Shown here: positions 53,110-62,289 of the stretch, piece after piece
Layout of the letters: every line of letters begins with the position of its first letter
Numbering within the stretch: the first letter of the stretch is position 1
Notes under the pieces: generated by a model
Told to the model about the DNA's origin: nothing
The model's database searches: none
What the model saw: the letters and a program-made list of their open reading frames with translations, nothing else
Translations under genes and position numbers: made by a program
Assembly (NCBI RefSeq): GCF_041435435.1
Contig: NZ_CP108494.1
Location: 3,382,501-3,446,500, forward strand
From: Streptomyces sp. NBC_01241
GTDB taxonomy: Bacteria > Actinomycetota > Actinomycetes > Streptomycetales > Streptomycetaceae
Length of the DNA: 64,000 nt
Direction: 5' to 3'

Positions 53110-53979
53110 CTATGCGGGGCCGGTTCGCTCCGCATTCTTTGCCGCCACGACCGCGTCGAAGACTTCGCGCTTGGGCAGCCCCGCGTCAGCGGCCACGGCG
53201 GCGATGGCTTCCTTGCGTCGCTCCCCCGCCTCTTCACGCACCCGCACCCTGCGTACCAGCTCCGCGGCGTCCAGTTCCCCGGGTCCGGAGTCGGCCGCGC
53301 CCTCGACGACGACGGTGATCTCACCGCGTACGCCTTCGGCCGCCCAGGCCGCCAGCTCGCCCAGCGGGCCGCGCTTCACTTCCTCGTACGTCTTGGTCAG
53401 CTCCCGGCACACGGCCGCCCGGCGGTCGGCGCCGAAGACCTCGGCCATCGCCGCGAGGGTGTCGTCGAGCCGGTGCGGGGCCTCGAAGAAGACCATGGTG
53501 CGGCGCTCGTCGGCGACCTCGCGCAGCCTGCCGAGCCGTTCGCCCGCCTTGCGCGGCAGGAAGCCCTCGAAGCAGAACCGGTCGACGGGCAGCGCGGACA
53601 GGGCGAGAGCGGTGAGCACCGCGGACGGGCCCGGGACCGCGGTGACCTTGATGTCCTTCTCCACCGCCGCGGCCACCAGCCGGTAGCCGGGGTCGGAGAC
53701 GGACGGCATCCCGGCGTCCGTGACCAGCAGGACGCGGGCGCCGCCGGTCAGCGCCTCGACGAGTTCGGGCGTACGGGCCGACTCGTTGCCCTCGAAGTAG
53801 GAGACGACCCGCCCCGTGGTGTGGATGCCGAGCGCCTGGGTGAGGCGGCGCAGCCGCCGGGTGTCCTCGGCGGCGACGACATCGGCCGTTTCCAGTTCGG
53901 CGGCGAGGCGTGGCGGGGCGTCCGCCACATCGCCGATGGGGGTTCCTGCGAGTACCAGCGTTCCAGTCGTTCCAGTCAC
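53110..53979 (-). CDS. rsmI: 16S rRNA (cytidine(1402)-2'-O)-methyltransferase
   Basis: 289 residues from the GTG at 53979, which has GGGAGG at proper spacing; the ATG at 53988 has no room for one. Motifs are LVLAGTPIGDVADAPPRLA, VVAAEDTRRLRRL, LVTDAGMPSVSDPGYRL and VPGPSAVLTAL (SAM-binding site of the tetrapyrrole-methylase fold), then FEGFLPRK. It methylates C1402 of 16S rRNA in the decoding centre. It is divergent from pmt, as is common in actinobacteria. Confidence 0.95.
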   Translation of the reverse strand: MTGTTGTLVLAGTPIGDVADAPPRLAAELETADVVAAEDTRRLRRLTQALGIHTTGRVVSYFEGNESARTPELVEALTGGARVLLVTDAGMPSVSDPGYRLVAAAVEKDIKVTAVPGPSAVLTALALSALPVDRFCFEGFLPRKAGERLGRLREVADERRTMVFFEAPHRLDDTLAAMAEVFGADRRAAVCRELTKTYEEVKRGPLGELAAWAAEGVRGEITVVVEGAADSGPGELDAAELVRRVRVREEAGERRKEAIAAVAADAGLPKREVFDAVVAAKNAERTGPA

Positions 53980-54203
53980 ATGAGCCATCCTCCCAGCACG
54001 GGCGACAGCGCTCGTGCCGTGACCGGCGGTGTCTGCCCGGAAGGAGCGTCGTCCAGTGCGTGCGATCGCAAGGCGGCCGGAGCCCTGGTAGCGGCGCTGC
54101 CAAGGCTTTTGGCCGACGCCGCGAGCGTGCGTGCCGGGCGGCGCGACGGGGCAAAGCTTGCCGGGAGGGGCACTGGCACAGACGCGTTCCCTACGATGGC
54201 GCG

Positions 54204-55970
54204 GTGACGAGTACTGCGCCCGAGGCCCAGCAGGGTCAAGACGCCGGGGAACCGCACGGCGAAGAGCCCGCCTCCTGGCAACAGCGGCTACGCCGCTTCG
54301 GCCATGCGACGCGGCCCGGAATCGGGCTGCGTGAACGGCTGGTGCCGCCGTACACCCGGCCCGGCGCCCAGTTGTGGGCGGTGCTCGGGATTTCCCCGCC
54401 GCTGGCCGGGCGCCTGGTGCGCTGGTCCGCCTGGGGTGGTCCGCTGCTGGTGGCGCTGGTCGCGGGGGTGCTGCGGTTCTGGAAGCTGGGCAGCCCGCAC
54501 GCGCTGATATTCGACGAGACGTATTACGCCAAGGATTCCTGGGCGCTGATCAACCAGGGTTACGAGGGCAACTGGCCCAAGGACATCGACAAGCTCATCC
54601 TCGACGATCCGTCGAAGGTGCACGTTCCGGTGGACCCGGGCTATGTGGTGCATCCACCGGTCGGCAAGTGGATCATCGGGCTCGGGGAGCACTTCTTCGG
54701 TTTCACGCCGTTCGGCTGGCGGTTCATGGTCGCGGTGCTCGGCACGCTGTCGGTGCTGATGCTGTGCCGGATCGGCCGGCGGCTGTTCCGCTCGACGTTC
54801 CTTGGGTGCCTGGCGGGCACACTGCTCGCCGTCGACGGCCTGCATTTCGTGATGAGCCGCACCGCGCTGCTCGACCTGGTACTGATGTTCTTCGTGCTGG
54901 CCGCTTTCGGTGCGCTGCTGATCGACCGCGACTGGGCGCGGCGCAGGCTCGCCGCGGCGCTGCCGGTCGACGAGGAGGGTGTGCTGCGCCCCGATGCCGG
55001 GGTCGCGGAGAATCTGCGCCTCGGCCTGCGCCCGTGGCGGCTGGCGGCCGGTCTGATGCTGGGGCTGGCCTTCGCCACCAAGTGGAACGGCCTGTACATC
55101 CTGGCCGGCTTCGGTCTGATGACGGTGCTGTGGGACGTGGGCGCGCGCCGGACCGCGGGTGCGGTACGGCCGTACCTGGCGGTGCTCAAGCGCGATCTGC
55201 TGCCGGCGTTCGTCTGCACGGTCCCGGTCGCGATCCTCACGTACCTCGTGTCCTGGACCGGCTGGATCGTCACCGACAAGGGCTACTACCGGAACTGGGC
55301 GCAGACCGACGGCAGGGGCGGCAACTGGACGTGGCTGCCGGACTGGCTGCGCAGCCTGTGGCACTACGAGTACCAGGTCTACGAATTCCATGTGAATCTG
55401 ACCTCCGGCCACACCTACCAGTCCAATCCCTGGAGCTGGATCGTGCTCGGCCGGCCCGTCTCGTACTTCTGGCAGGAACAGCCGGGCTGCGCGGCATCGG
55501 AGACCGGCAAATGCTCCCGCGAGGTGCTGGCCATCGGGACGCCGCTGCTGTGGTGGGCGGCGTGCTTCGCCCTGGTGTACGTGCTGTGGCGCTGGTTCTT
55601 CCGGCGCGACTGGCGGGCGGGTGCGATCGCCTGCGGCGTGGCGGCGGGCTGGCTGCCCTGGTTCCTCTACCAGGAGCGGACGATCTTCCTCTTCTACGCG
55701 GTCGTGTTCGTACCGTTCCTGTGTCTGGCGGTCACGATGATGATCGGCGCGATGCTGGGCCCGGGGGTGGGGAGCGGCCCCCGGCGGGAACTCGGCCTGG
55801 TGACCGGCGACGCATCGGGCGAACGGCGGCGGACGCTGGGGGCTGTCGCCGCGGGCGTACTGGTGCTGCTGATCATCTGGAATTTCATTTATTTCTGGCC
55901 GATCTACACGGGAACGCCGATCCCCGACGGGTCGTGGCGGGACCGGATGTGGCTGGACACCTGGATCTAG
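54204..55970 (+). CDS. pmt: Polyprenyl-phosphate-mannose protein mannosyltransferase
   Basis: The GTG at 54204 gives 588 residues with about 10 membrane helices. The PMT (GT39) first-loop catalytic motif is FDETYYAKDSWALI (Asp-Glu), followed by VVHPPVGKWIIGLGEHFFG and a C-terminal WFLYQERTIFLFYAVVFVPF. It transfers mannose from polyprenyl phosphate to secreted proteins (O-mannosylation). The final 79 bases are duplicated 6.3 kb downstream with only synonymous changes, marking the gene's 3' end as the attachment site of an island. A strong hairpin follows. Confidence 0.95.
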   Translation: MTSTAPEAQQGQDAGEPHGEEPASWQQRLRRFGHATRPGIGLRERLVPPYTRPGAQLWAVLGISPPLAGRLVRWSAWGGPLLVALVAGVLRFWKLGSPHALIFDETYYAKDSWALINQGYEGNWPKDIDKLILDDPSKVHVPVDPGYVVHPPVGKWIIGLGEHFFGFTPFGWRFMVAVLGTLSVLMLCRIGRRLFRSTFLGCLAGTLLAVDGLHFVMSRTALLDLVLMFFVLAAFGALLIDRDWARRRLAAALPVDEEGVLRPDAGVAENLRLGLRPWRLAAGLMLGLAFATKWNGLYILAGFGLMTVLWDVGARRTAGAVRPYLAVLKRDLLPAFVCTVPVAILTYLVSWTGWIVTDKGYYRNWAQTDGRGGNWTWLPDWLRSLWHYEYQVYEFHVNLTSGHTYQSNPWSWIVLGRPVSYFWQEQPGCAASETGKCSREVLAIGTPLLWWAACFALVYVLWRWFFRRDWRAGAIACGVAAGWLPWFLYQERTIFLFYAVVFVPFLCLAVTMMIGAMLGPGVGSGPRRELGLVTGDASGERRRTLGAVAAGVLVLLIIWNFIYFWPIYTGTPIPDGSWRDRMWLDTWI

Positions 55971-55978
55971 CTGGGTGG

Positions 55979-56023
55979 AACCACCGAGAGGCCGCAGTCA
56001 TCGACTGCGGCCTCTCGGTGGTT
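55979..56023 (+). terminator. Very strong terminator hairpin of pmt
   Basis: A 21-bp perfect stem (55979-55999 with 56003-56023; arms begin AACCACCGAGAGGCC and end GGCCTCTCGGTGGTT) closes on a 3-base loop, 8 bases after the pmt stop. Confidence 0.85.
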
Positions 56024-56137
56024 GTTGGTCATCGTCGGTGTTCGTTGGCCGCCCTTGGACGGCCCACAGGCGGCCCGGCTACCAAGTCATTCCGCCTGCG
56101 AGTAGGTGGTGGCTAGGCCGGGCCGCCCCCAGCTCTC

Positions 56138-57516
56138 CTAGTACTGCAACGACACTTCGTGATGTCCTCTGCGTTTGTAGTGGCTGATGCGAGCTCGTGC
56201 TTGGCTCTTTCTTCGCCATACGGACCAGGCGAGTACGTACTGGAAGCCATGGCGGACGGGAAAGCAGATGCGGTTGAAGAGACGCCGGGCCTCGTTCATG
56301 GTCACGGGTATGAGGGATCCCTCGCTATCGGTTTCGGGACCCCCTTTTTGCCTCCGCCCGCAGGATGGCGAGGAAGGCGAGGGCGGCCATGGAGAGAGTT
56401 ATGTGCCGGTACCACGCGGTATAGCCGCGGACTTGGTAGTGATCAAGTCCGGTCTCGTTCTTCGCGGCCTGGAAGCATTCCTCGACCATCCACCGGGACC
56501 CCGCGATCCGCACGAGTTCCTCAAGAGGCGTCCCGGTCGGGGAAAAGCAGATGTAATAGGCGATGTCCGTGGGGTCGGTAAGGCTGCGGCGTGCCAGTAG
56601 CCAGTGGTCCCAGCCCTCGCGGCGCCAGGGCCGGATCGGGGCTGCCGCCCAGTCGTAAACCCTCGGCCCATGAGCACCGTTGCCGCAGTTCAGAGTCTTC
56701 CACTCATCGTCGGCAAGCTGGCTGATCAGCTCGTGGGCGCGGGCCTGACCGAAGAATTCCATGGTGATGACCATCTGCGATTTCGGAACCACCAGCACGT
56801 GAGGTATTTCGTGTTCCTCCAGCCACAGTCGGATTCGGCTTGTCTGGCCGTAGACTTCATCAGCAGTCACCCAGCCAAACGGGATCCCAGCCTCCACCGC
56901 GCGTTGCAGCATGCGCAGTCCCAGGTCGGGTTTGGTGGCGAACTCGACATCGTCTTCGATACCGGCCGCCCGGCAGCGTTGACGGTCCGACGTCCAGCCC
57001 TTCGGAAGATACAGCTCACGGTCTATCAGGGCACGCCCCTTCTCGGATCCGTAGGCCAGGAAGACTCCGATCTGAGAATTCTCAATCCGGCCGGCCGTCC
57101 CCGAGTACTGTCGGGCCACACCCGCCGACCGGACGCCCTTCTTCAGGAATCCCGTCTCATCGAGGATGAGAATTCCCTGTTCGGGATCCCCGAGGAGTTC
57201 CACGACCGCGTCGCGGACGTCGTCGCGCAGAGCCTCGGCGTCCCACACGTAGTGGTTCAGCACACGCTGCATGCCCTGGGGGCCGTCATCGCCGACGGTC
57301 TCCGCCAGGGTCCAGCCGTTCTTGCGTTCCGTCTCACTGAGCAGTCCCCGCACGTAGGACACCACCCGCCGCCGCGACTCCACACGCCCGAACCGACCCG
57401 CGAACCGCGCCACGAAGTCATCGAATACATCTGACCAACCGTCAGTTATCTCTTCCTGCATGCAGCGATCAACGAGGCAGCGTCCACAACGTCACGGAGT
57501 GTCGTTGCAGCACTAG
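56138..57516. mobile_element. IS701-family-like insertion sequence with CTAG target repeats
   Basis: Inverted ends TACTGCAACGACACTTCGTG (56142-56161) and the reverse complement of the right end, TGCTGCAACGACACTCCGTG (57493-57512), agree at 18 of 20 positions. Both ends are flanked by CTAG (56138-56141 and 57513-57516), the 4-bp target duplication type known for IS701 elements. The element is 1371 bp and carries one transposase gene with a late frameshift. Confidence 0.8.
56325..57461 (-). CDS. IS701-family transposase, frameshifted near the C-terminus
   Basis: 378 residues from the ATG at 57461. DDE-type segments include GILILDETGFLKKG, WVTADEVYGQTSRIRLWLEE and SRWMVEECFQAAKNETGLD. After AEAKRGSRNR the frame ends. 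One base fewer in the A5G5 run at about 56338-56347 would join it to SEGSLIPVTMNEARRLFNRI and roughly 40 more residues, as in complete members. It is therefore a late frameshift; the catalytic core is intact, and whether the product works is unclear. Confidence 0.85.
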   Translation of the reverse strand: MQEEITDGWSDVFDDFVARFAGRFGRVESRRRVVSYVRGLLSETERKNGWTLAETVGDDGPQGMQRVLNHYVWDAEALRDDVRDAVVELLGDPEQGILILDETGFLKKGVRSAGVARQYSGTAGRIENSQIGVFLAYGSEKGRALIDRELYLPKGWTSDRQRCRAAGIEDDVEFATKPDLGLRMLQRAVEAGIPFGWVTADEVYGQTSRIRLWLEEHEIPHVLVVPKSQMVITMEFFGQARAHELISQLADDEWKTLNCGNGAHGPRVYDWAAAPIRPWRREGWDHWLLARRSLTDPTDIAYYICFSPTGTPLEELVRIAGSRWMVEECFQAAKNETGLDHYQVRGYTAWYRHITLSMAALAFLAILRAEAKRGSRNR

Positions 57517-57570
57517 GGCGCGTATCGGGTCGTGATCAAGGGGCGGTCCGGGTGAGGCCTTTGATCCAGA
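57514..57570. repeat. Inverted copy of an IS5-type right end (partner at 59559-59615)
   Basis: 57 bases here are the reverse complement of 59559-59615 with a single mismatch. They include the last codons of an IS5-type transposase and its terminal repeat (GGGCGCGTATCGGGTCGTG). Weaker similarity extends to about 57625 with a 1-base gap (KTLASHLAGLHLRAP). So a fragment of a second, oppositely oriented copy lies here. Confidence 0.85.
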
Positions 57571-57719
57571 CATCGGGGCTCGGAGGTGGAGGCCGGCGAG
57601 GTGGCTGGCGAGGGTCTTCCTTTGGGTCCTCCCCTATTGCTGACGTGACAGCCCGCCGGCCACGGTAGGTTCCGCGCAACAGCGGATGACATCACGTCAC
57701 ACCCAGGGGGCAGGTACAG

Positions 57720-58508
57720 ATGGTCTCTTCGCAGGTACTTCTCGGCGACGACGATGCCGAGACTGTGCTCGACGCCCACGGCCTCCGGGTGGTCAACCAA
57801 CATTCCCGCGCCGAGATCCCGCTAGCGGTGGTCCAGGAGGCCCGGACCGACGGCGGGCGGCACGTCGAGATCGTGCTCACCGACGGGGTCGTGCACCGGG
57901 TGGACGGCCGCAACGCGACCGCCGCCACCGGGTTCGTGACCGCACTGACCGCCGCACTGCCCGAGCAGCGGGACCCGGCCGGGAGTGCACGGGTCACCGT
58001 CACCGCTCTGAAGCAGCCGGAGAAGGACAAGCTGGAGCCGGTGGTACGGCTGCGGCTGGCGATCATCGGCGCCCTCATTCTCGCGTACCTCGGGTACGCG
58101 ATCTGGGTCGGCGCCACCCGCGGGCCGGACGTGATCTTCGTGATCGTCGGGATGGTGCCACTCGCCATGGGCCTGATCATGCTGTTCTGCGCCGTGCACG
58201 ACACGCTGCTCGATCTCGCGCTGAGACGGCGCGGGATCACCGTGTTCGCCGCGTTCAACTTCAGGACTCGGGATGGGGCTGCCTGGTACAAGTTCACCGA
58301 CACCGACGGCGTCGAGCGCAGCCACCGGGGCAAGAACCGCGGACCGCGGACCCGGGTCACCTACGACCCGAAGAAGCCCTGGCGAACCTCCTCACAACTG
58401 GCATGGGGCCCCCTGGTGGTCAAGCTCTTTGCCCTCACCACTGGTGGAGTGCTGATGCTGCTTGCCGGCGTCGATGTGGCGTTCCTGATTCCGCTCATGC
58501 CGGAATGA
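57720..58508 (+). CDS. Membrane protein of unknown function, DUF3592-like
   Basis: The ATG at 57720 follows AGGGGGCAGG and gives 262 residues. Residues 1-100 form a soluble part with a PH-like pattern (VLDAHGLRVVNQHSRAEIPL, HVEIVLTDGVVHRVDG). Two close transmembrane helices (about 114-133 and 138-162) follow, then an outer segment with ITVFAAFNFRTRDGAAWYKF and VTYDPKKPWRT, similar to DUF3592 proteins, and a last helix near the C-terminus. It is cargo of the island between IS pieces; its activity is unknown. Confidence 0.7.
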   Translation: MVSSQVLLGDDDAETVLDAHGLRVVNQHSRAEIPLAVVQEARTDGGRHVEIVLTDGVVHRVDGRNATAATGFVTALTAALPEQRDPAGSARVTVTALKQPEKDKLEPVVRLRLAIIGALILAYLGYAIWVGATRGPDVIFVIVGMVPLAMGLIMLFCAVHDTLLDLALRRRGITVFAAFNFRTRDGAAWYKFTDTDGVERSHRGKNRGPRTRVTYDPKKPWRTSSQLAWGPLVVKLFALTTGGVLMLLAGVDVAFLIPLMPE

Positions 58509-58598
58509 AGTCGCTCTGGGCACCGGGGCGAGTTCAGGTTGTGGTCAATCTGCGGGATTCGCTCTCGTGGCGGAGCGTGATCCGGTAGATCGTCTTGT

Positions 58599-59593
58599 GT
58601 GACGCGATCGCAGCTGACGGACGTGGAATGGGAGTTCATCAGGCCGTACCTGCCGATCGGCAGCTTCGGGCCGTACCCCGAGCGGCTGCGGCAGCAGTTC
58701 GAGGGCGTGATCTGGCGGTTCAAGACGGGCGGGCAGTGGCGGGAGATGCCAGCGGAGTTCGGGGCCTGGTCGACCGTCCACAACCGCTTCCGGCAGTGGC
58801 GGGACGCCGGCGTCTTCGAGGCCCTGCTGGAGGGGCTGATCGCAGAGGTCGCGAAGCGGGGTGAGGTGGACTTGTCCCTGGTCAGCGTGGACTCCACCAC
58901 CGTGCGGGCTCACCACGACGCCGCCGGAATGCATCTCGGCCAGGACGTCATCACCGCACTGGAGAAGGCCGCCGTCGAGGAGGAGAAGGCCCGGCAAAAG
59001 GGGGCAGCCCGGAAGAACAAGTCCGACAGGAGATCGGAAATGATCCTAATCAGGGCGAACGGCGACGTACCCGCCGCCGCCGCAAGGTCCGGCTGAAAGC
59101 CGCCCTGCTCGGACGCTCAAGGGGTGGGCAGACCAGCAAGGTCCACCTTGTCAGCGACCGGAAATGCCGCCCGCTGGCGTTCGTCCTAACTGCGAGGCAG
59201 GCCGCCGACAGCCCGCAGTTCATCCCCGTGCTCAAGAAAGTGCGGGTCCGCGGGCCTGAAGGTCAGCTCCCGCCAACCTTCGCTTCCCATTAGGCCTACT
59301 CGTCCCGCGGCAACCGCGCCCACCTGCGGAAGCGCCACATCAAGGCGGTCATCCCGGAGAAGAAGGACCAGGCCGCCAGCCGGAAGAAGCGGGGCAGCAA
59401 GGGCGGTAGGCCAGTCGGGCACGATGTTGGCCTCTACAAGGAACGGAACACCGTCGAACGCCTGATCAACAAGCTGAAGGCCTGGCGGGGTGTCGGTACC
59501 CGCTTCGACAAGACCCCTGCGAGTTACCTCGCTGGCCTCCACCTTCGCGCCTCGATGATCTGGATCAAAGGCCTCACCCGAACCGCCCCTTGA
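58599..59593 (+). pseudogene. IS5-family transposase, degenerate
   Basis: The first part (GTG 58599 to 59096) reads MTRSQLTDVEWEFIRPYLP, then VDSTTVRAHHDAAGMH, with the first DDE Asp. After DRRSEMILIRANGDV the frame is lost. A second frame continues with LKAALLGRSRGGQTSKVHLV and DSPQFIPVLKKVRVRG, hits a stop at 59291-59293 just before AYSSRGNRAHLRKRHIKAVI, and ends MIWIKGLTRTAP at 59593. The stop and the damage around the catalytic GDKAY region show that it is inactive. Confidence 0.85.
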
Positions 59594-59733
59594 TCACGAC
59601 CCGATACGCGCCCTAACTAGTGCTGTGACCACGTGGGTTCACCGTGTGGGATCCGTCCACCCGCCCTGCGGGGGCGGGGTCAGTGCTGCGATCATCATGA
59701 CGAAGGCGGAAGGCGCGGCGGAGGGGGAGCAGG

Positions 59734-60483
59734 ATGATTTCTGAGCCGGAGATGGCGGGAGAGTTCGGTGCGGTTGAAACCCGCGAGGTGATGGGCGACT
59801 TCGACCGGGAGTTCGTTGGGGAACGTCGGCCCCGAAAGCCGTGGTTGTGGGCGCTGGGCGGGATGGTAATGGCGTCGGTTCTCTGGGCGGCGGCGCTGTT
59901 CCTGTATGGATTAGGCGATCGGAAACCGGACATGCATGGGTACCAGCTGGACCAAAACCCTTGCCCATCTCTACAGCTCAAGTCGATCGGCGCGGCGATC
60001 GCACCGAGAGAGTCCACCCCCAAGGTCGAATCAGGGCTGTTGAACCATGCCGCCCTCGACCAGATCCAGTGCTTCATTCCTCTTCGGTCTCGGACCAGGG
60101 CGGAGCGGCCCGGGAACGGCTGGTCCATCGACTACACCGTCGTAATCACGGTGGCACTGCACAAGAAGACCGACCCCGGCGCCGAATTCGAGGCGCGGCA
60201 ACGGGTGACTGAATTCGGAGTTGATCCTGATGCGAAGCTGGAGACGGTTCCGGACCTTGGCGACAAGGCGTATCTGCTGACCCGGGACGACGGTAAGTCG
60301 GAGCTGCGGGTGCTGGAGGGCGGAGCGGTCCTCTCGCTGAGTCTCTCCACCTTCACGCAGTACCAGAGCAACGACCACAGCGAAGACGAGGCCGGTGATG
60401 GGCCGGGCGTCCCTGACCTGTCCCCGTACCAATCGGCCATGATCAGCGACATGCGTGACCTGATGTCAAGCCTCAAGCAGTGA
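59734..60483 (+). CDS. Hypothetical single-pass membrane protein
   Basis: 249 residues from ATG 59734, preceded by GGGGGAGCAGG. A cytoplasmic N-terminus (about 35 residues, acidic) leads to one transmembrane helix (about 36-61, WLWALGGMVMASVLWAAALF). The extracytoplasmic domain has CPSLQLKSIG and IQCFIPLRSR (possible disulfide), a beta-rich middle (YTVVITVALHKKTDPGAEFE) and LGDKAYLLTRDDGKSELRVL. Similar one-helix sensor-like or lipoprotein-like proteins are common in Streptomyces; no family is assigned. Island cargo. Confidence 0.72.
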   Translation: MISEPEMAGEFGAVETREVMGDFDREFVGERRPRKPWLWALGGMVMASVLWAAALFLYGLGDRKPDMHGYQLDQNPCPSLQLKSIGAAIAPRESTPKVESGLLNHAALDQIQCFIPLRSRTRAERPGNGWSIDYTVVITVALHKKTDPGAEFEARQRVTEFGVDPDAKLETVPDLGDKAYLLTRDDGKSELRVLEGGAVLSLSLSTFTQYQSNDHSEDEAGDGPGVPDLSPYQSAMISDMRDLMSSLKQ

Positions 60484-60616
60484 GCTTGAGATTCAACCTC
60501 TGCGAACATCGACCGGCGTGTCACCAGACCCGGCGAACATTCGTGGGGCCTCCCCCTGATTGGTGGACACGCTGATACTGGATCTGCTTGATCCGGAGGA
60601 AGCGAGAAGACCGCCG

Positions 60617-60961
60617 ATGGCGATGAAGGACTACTCGGACGAGTTCAAGGCCGATGCCGTGGCCCTGTACGAGTCCACACCCGGGGCGATCTACAAGAGC
60701 ATCGCTGCTGACCTGGGCGTGAACCGGGCGACCCTGCGTGAGTGGGTGCTGCGGGACCGCGAACGCCGTGGCATCACCGCGGCAATTGCGAAGCCGGGCG
60801 CCCGGCCTCGGGAGGCGGTGCCGTCCGCTGATCCGGACGAGCGGGTGCGGCAGTTGGAGGCCCGGGTGGCCGAGCTCGAGGCAAGTGAGCGCAAGCTCGC
60901 CACCGAGCGGGACATCCTCCGCAAGGCGGCCAAGTATTTCGCCGGAGAGACGAACTGGTGA
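60617..60961 (+). CDS. IS3-family transposase OrfA
   Basis: The ATG at 60617 (MAMKDYSDEFKADAVALYES) gives 114 residues. It has the usual OrfA helix-turn-helix (IAADLGVNRATLREWV), and the C-terminal coiled coil RVRQLEARVAELEASERKLA ends RDILRKAAKYFAGE. It binds the IS ends. It overlaps OrfB by 4 bases (GTGA), so the fused transposase would arise by frameshifting or coupling. Confidence 0.92.
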   Translation: MAMKDYSDEFKADAVALYESTPGAIYKSIAADLGVNRATLREWVLRDRERRGITAAIAKPGARPREAVPSADPDERVRQLEARVAELEASERKLATERDILRKAAKYFAGETNW

Positions 60962-61854
60962 GGAGCCGCTTCCAGTTCGTTGACGACCATCGGAACACCT
61001 ACGAGGTGAAGCGGCTCTGCCAAGTCCTGGACGTGAACCGGTCCAGCTACTACAAGTGGCTCGCCGGAGCCGAGGCCCGGGCCACCCGGCAGCGGGAGGA
61101 CCGGATCCTGGCCGAGGAGATCCGCGAGGTCCACGGCGAGTCCGGCGGCGCTTACGGATCCCCGCGAGTGACAGCCGAGCTCCGCGAGAAAGGGCGGCAG
61201 GTCAATGAGAAGCGGATCGCCCGGATCATGCGGACGTTCTCCATCACCGGCATCCGCCTGCGCAGACGCGTGCGCACCACCGTCCCGGACCCGGCAGCCT
61301 CACCGGTCCCGGACCTGTTCCAGCGGGACTTCACCGCTACCGAGCCGGGGCGCAAATACATGGGCGACATCACGTATCTCCCGCTCGCAGGCGGGGAGTT
61401 CCTCTATCTCGCGACCGTGCTGGACTGCTTCAGCCGCAAGGTCGTCGGCTGGTCCATCGCCGACCACATGCGCACCGGCCTGGTCGCCGACGCACTGCGG
61501 ATGGCAGCCTCGACCCGTGGCCGCCTGGACGGCGCCGTGTTCCACTCCGACCACGGAGCGCAATACGGATCCCGGGCCTTCGCCGGCCTCTGCGACCAAC
61601 TCGGGGTCACACGGTCGATGGGCGCGGTCGGCACCAGCGCCGACAACGCGGCCTGCGAAAGCTTCCACGCCTCCCTGAAACGCGAGACCCTCCAAGGCGC
61701 CCACGACTACGGCGACTCCGATACCTGCCGCAGGACCGTCTTCGCCTGGCTGACCCGCTACAACACCCGCCGCCGGCACTCCGCCAACGGCCACCTCAGC
61801 CCCAACGAATACGAACACCGACACCACACCGCTAAACTCACGCTCGCCGCGTGA
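60958..61854 (+). CDS. IS3-family transposase OrfB (DDE integrase core)
   Basis: 298 residues. An HTH_21 domain at the N-terminus contains HGESGGAYGSPRVTAELREK. The catalytic triad appears intact: MGDITYLPL (first Asp), VFHSDHGAQYGSR (second Asp) and NAACESFHASLKRE (Glu), ending NTRRRHSANGHLSPNEYEHR. This is the only transposase in the window that looks fully functional. Confidence 0.94.
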   Translation: MRSRFQFVDDHRNTYEVKRLCQVLDVNRSSYYKWLAGAEARATRQREDRILAEEIREVHGESGGAYGSPRVTAELREKGRQVNEKRIARIMRTFSITGIRLRRRVRTTVPDPAASPVPDLFQRDFTATEPGRKYMGDITYLPLAGGEFLYLATVLDCFSRKVVGWSIADHMRTGLVADALRMAASTRGRLDGAVFHSDHGAQYGSRAFAGLCDQLGVTRSMGAVGTSADNAACESFHASLKRETLQGAHDYGDSDTCRRTVFAWLTRYNTRRRHSANGHLSPNEYEHRHHTAKLTLAA

Positions 61855-61892
61855 TCAATAACCGCGAGCCCACCTTCACGGGGGAAGGCCCC

Positions 61893-62087
61893 TATGCCTC
61901 CGTGCTCCTGGACGCGGGCGAGAACATCCGGGCCCTGAGCCAGTACCTCGGTCATGCCGACCCTGGCTTCACTCTGCGCACGTACACGCACCTGATGCCG
62001 AGCAGTGAAGGACGTACCCGGAAGGCCGTGGAAGCCCTCTACAGGGCATCCCTGAACCATGATCACGGCCCACACGCGGCCCAGTAG
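61893..62087 (+). pseudogene. C-terminal stub of a tyrosine site-specific integrase
   Basis: Directly after the IS3 right end the frame reads YASVLLDAGENIRALSQYLG, then HADPGFTLRTYTHLMPS, ending DHGPHAAQ. This is the last part of a phage/ICE-type tyrosine recombinase: the His of LGHAD and the nucleophile Tyr of RTYTHLMP are kept, while the first Arg, HxxR and all N-terminal domains are gone. The stop lies 72 bases before the pmt-like attachment copy, the usual position of int next to att. Confidence 0.85.
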
Positions 62088-62159
62088 GCCCCCGACGGCC
62101 CCGCCCGGCAAGGAAACTGCTGGTCGGGGCCCATATCTCCGCATCCCGCGAGACTTCAT

Positions 62160-62225
62160 TTTCTGGCCGATCTACACGGGGACTCCGATCCCCGACGGTT
62201 CCTGGCGGGACCGGATGTGGCTAGA
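62160..62225. repeat. Second copy of the pmt 3' end (distal attachment site)
   Basis: These 66 bases match 55892-55957 with five differences, all third-codon-position synonymous in the pmt frame (GGA/GGG, ACG/ACT, GGG/GGT, TCG/TCC, CTG/CTA). The rest of the gene end, CACCTGGATCTAG, follows at 62861-62873 after a 635-bp insertion bounded by CTAGA. A preceding DFI..FW stretch shows a few more related bases. Confidence 0.85.
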
Positions 62226-62289
62226 TGATCTATTCCAAGGGGTTCCGGGTCAGTTGGGTTCTGTAGGGTCGTTTGAGATCATCTCGGCC

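Larger units (their letters stand above)
60545..61892. mobile_element. IS3-family insertion sequence with related ends
   Basis: The left end reads GGGGCCTCCCCCTGATTGGT then GGACACG (60545-60571). The right end, reverse-complemented, reads GGGGCCTTCCCCCGTGAAGG then TGGGCTCG (61865-61892); they agree well over about 27 bases with small gaps. Both ORFs of an IS3 element lie between. No target duplication is visible, and the right side cuts directly into the integrase stub, consistent with a deletion next to the IS. Confidence 0.75.
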
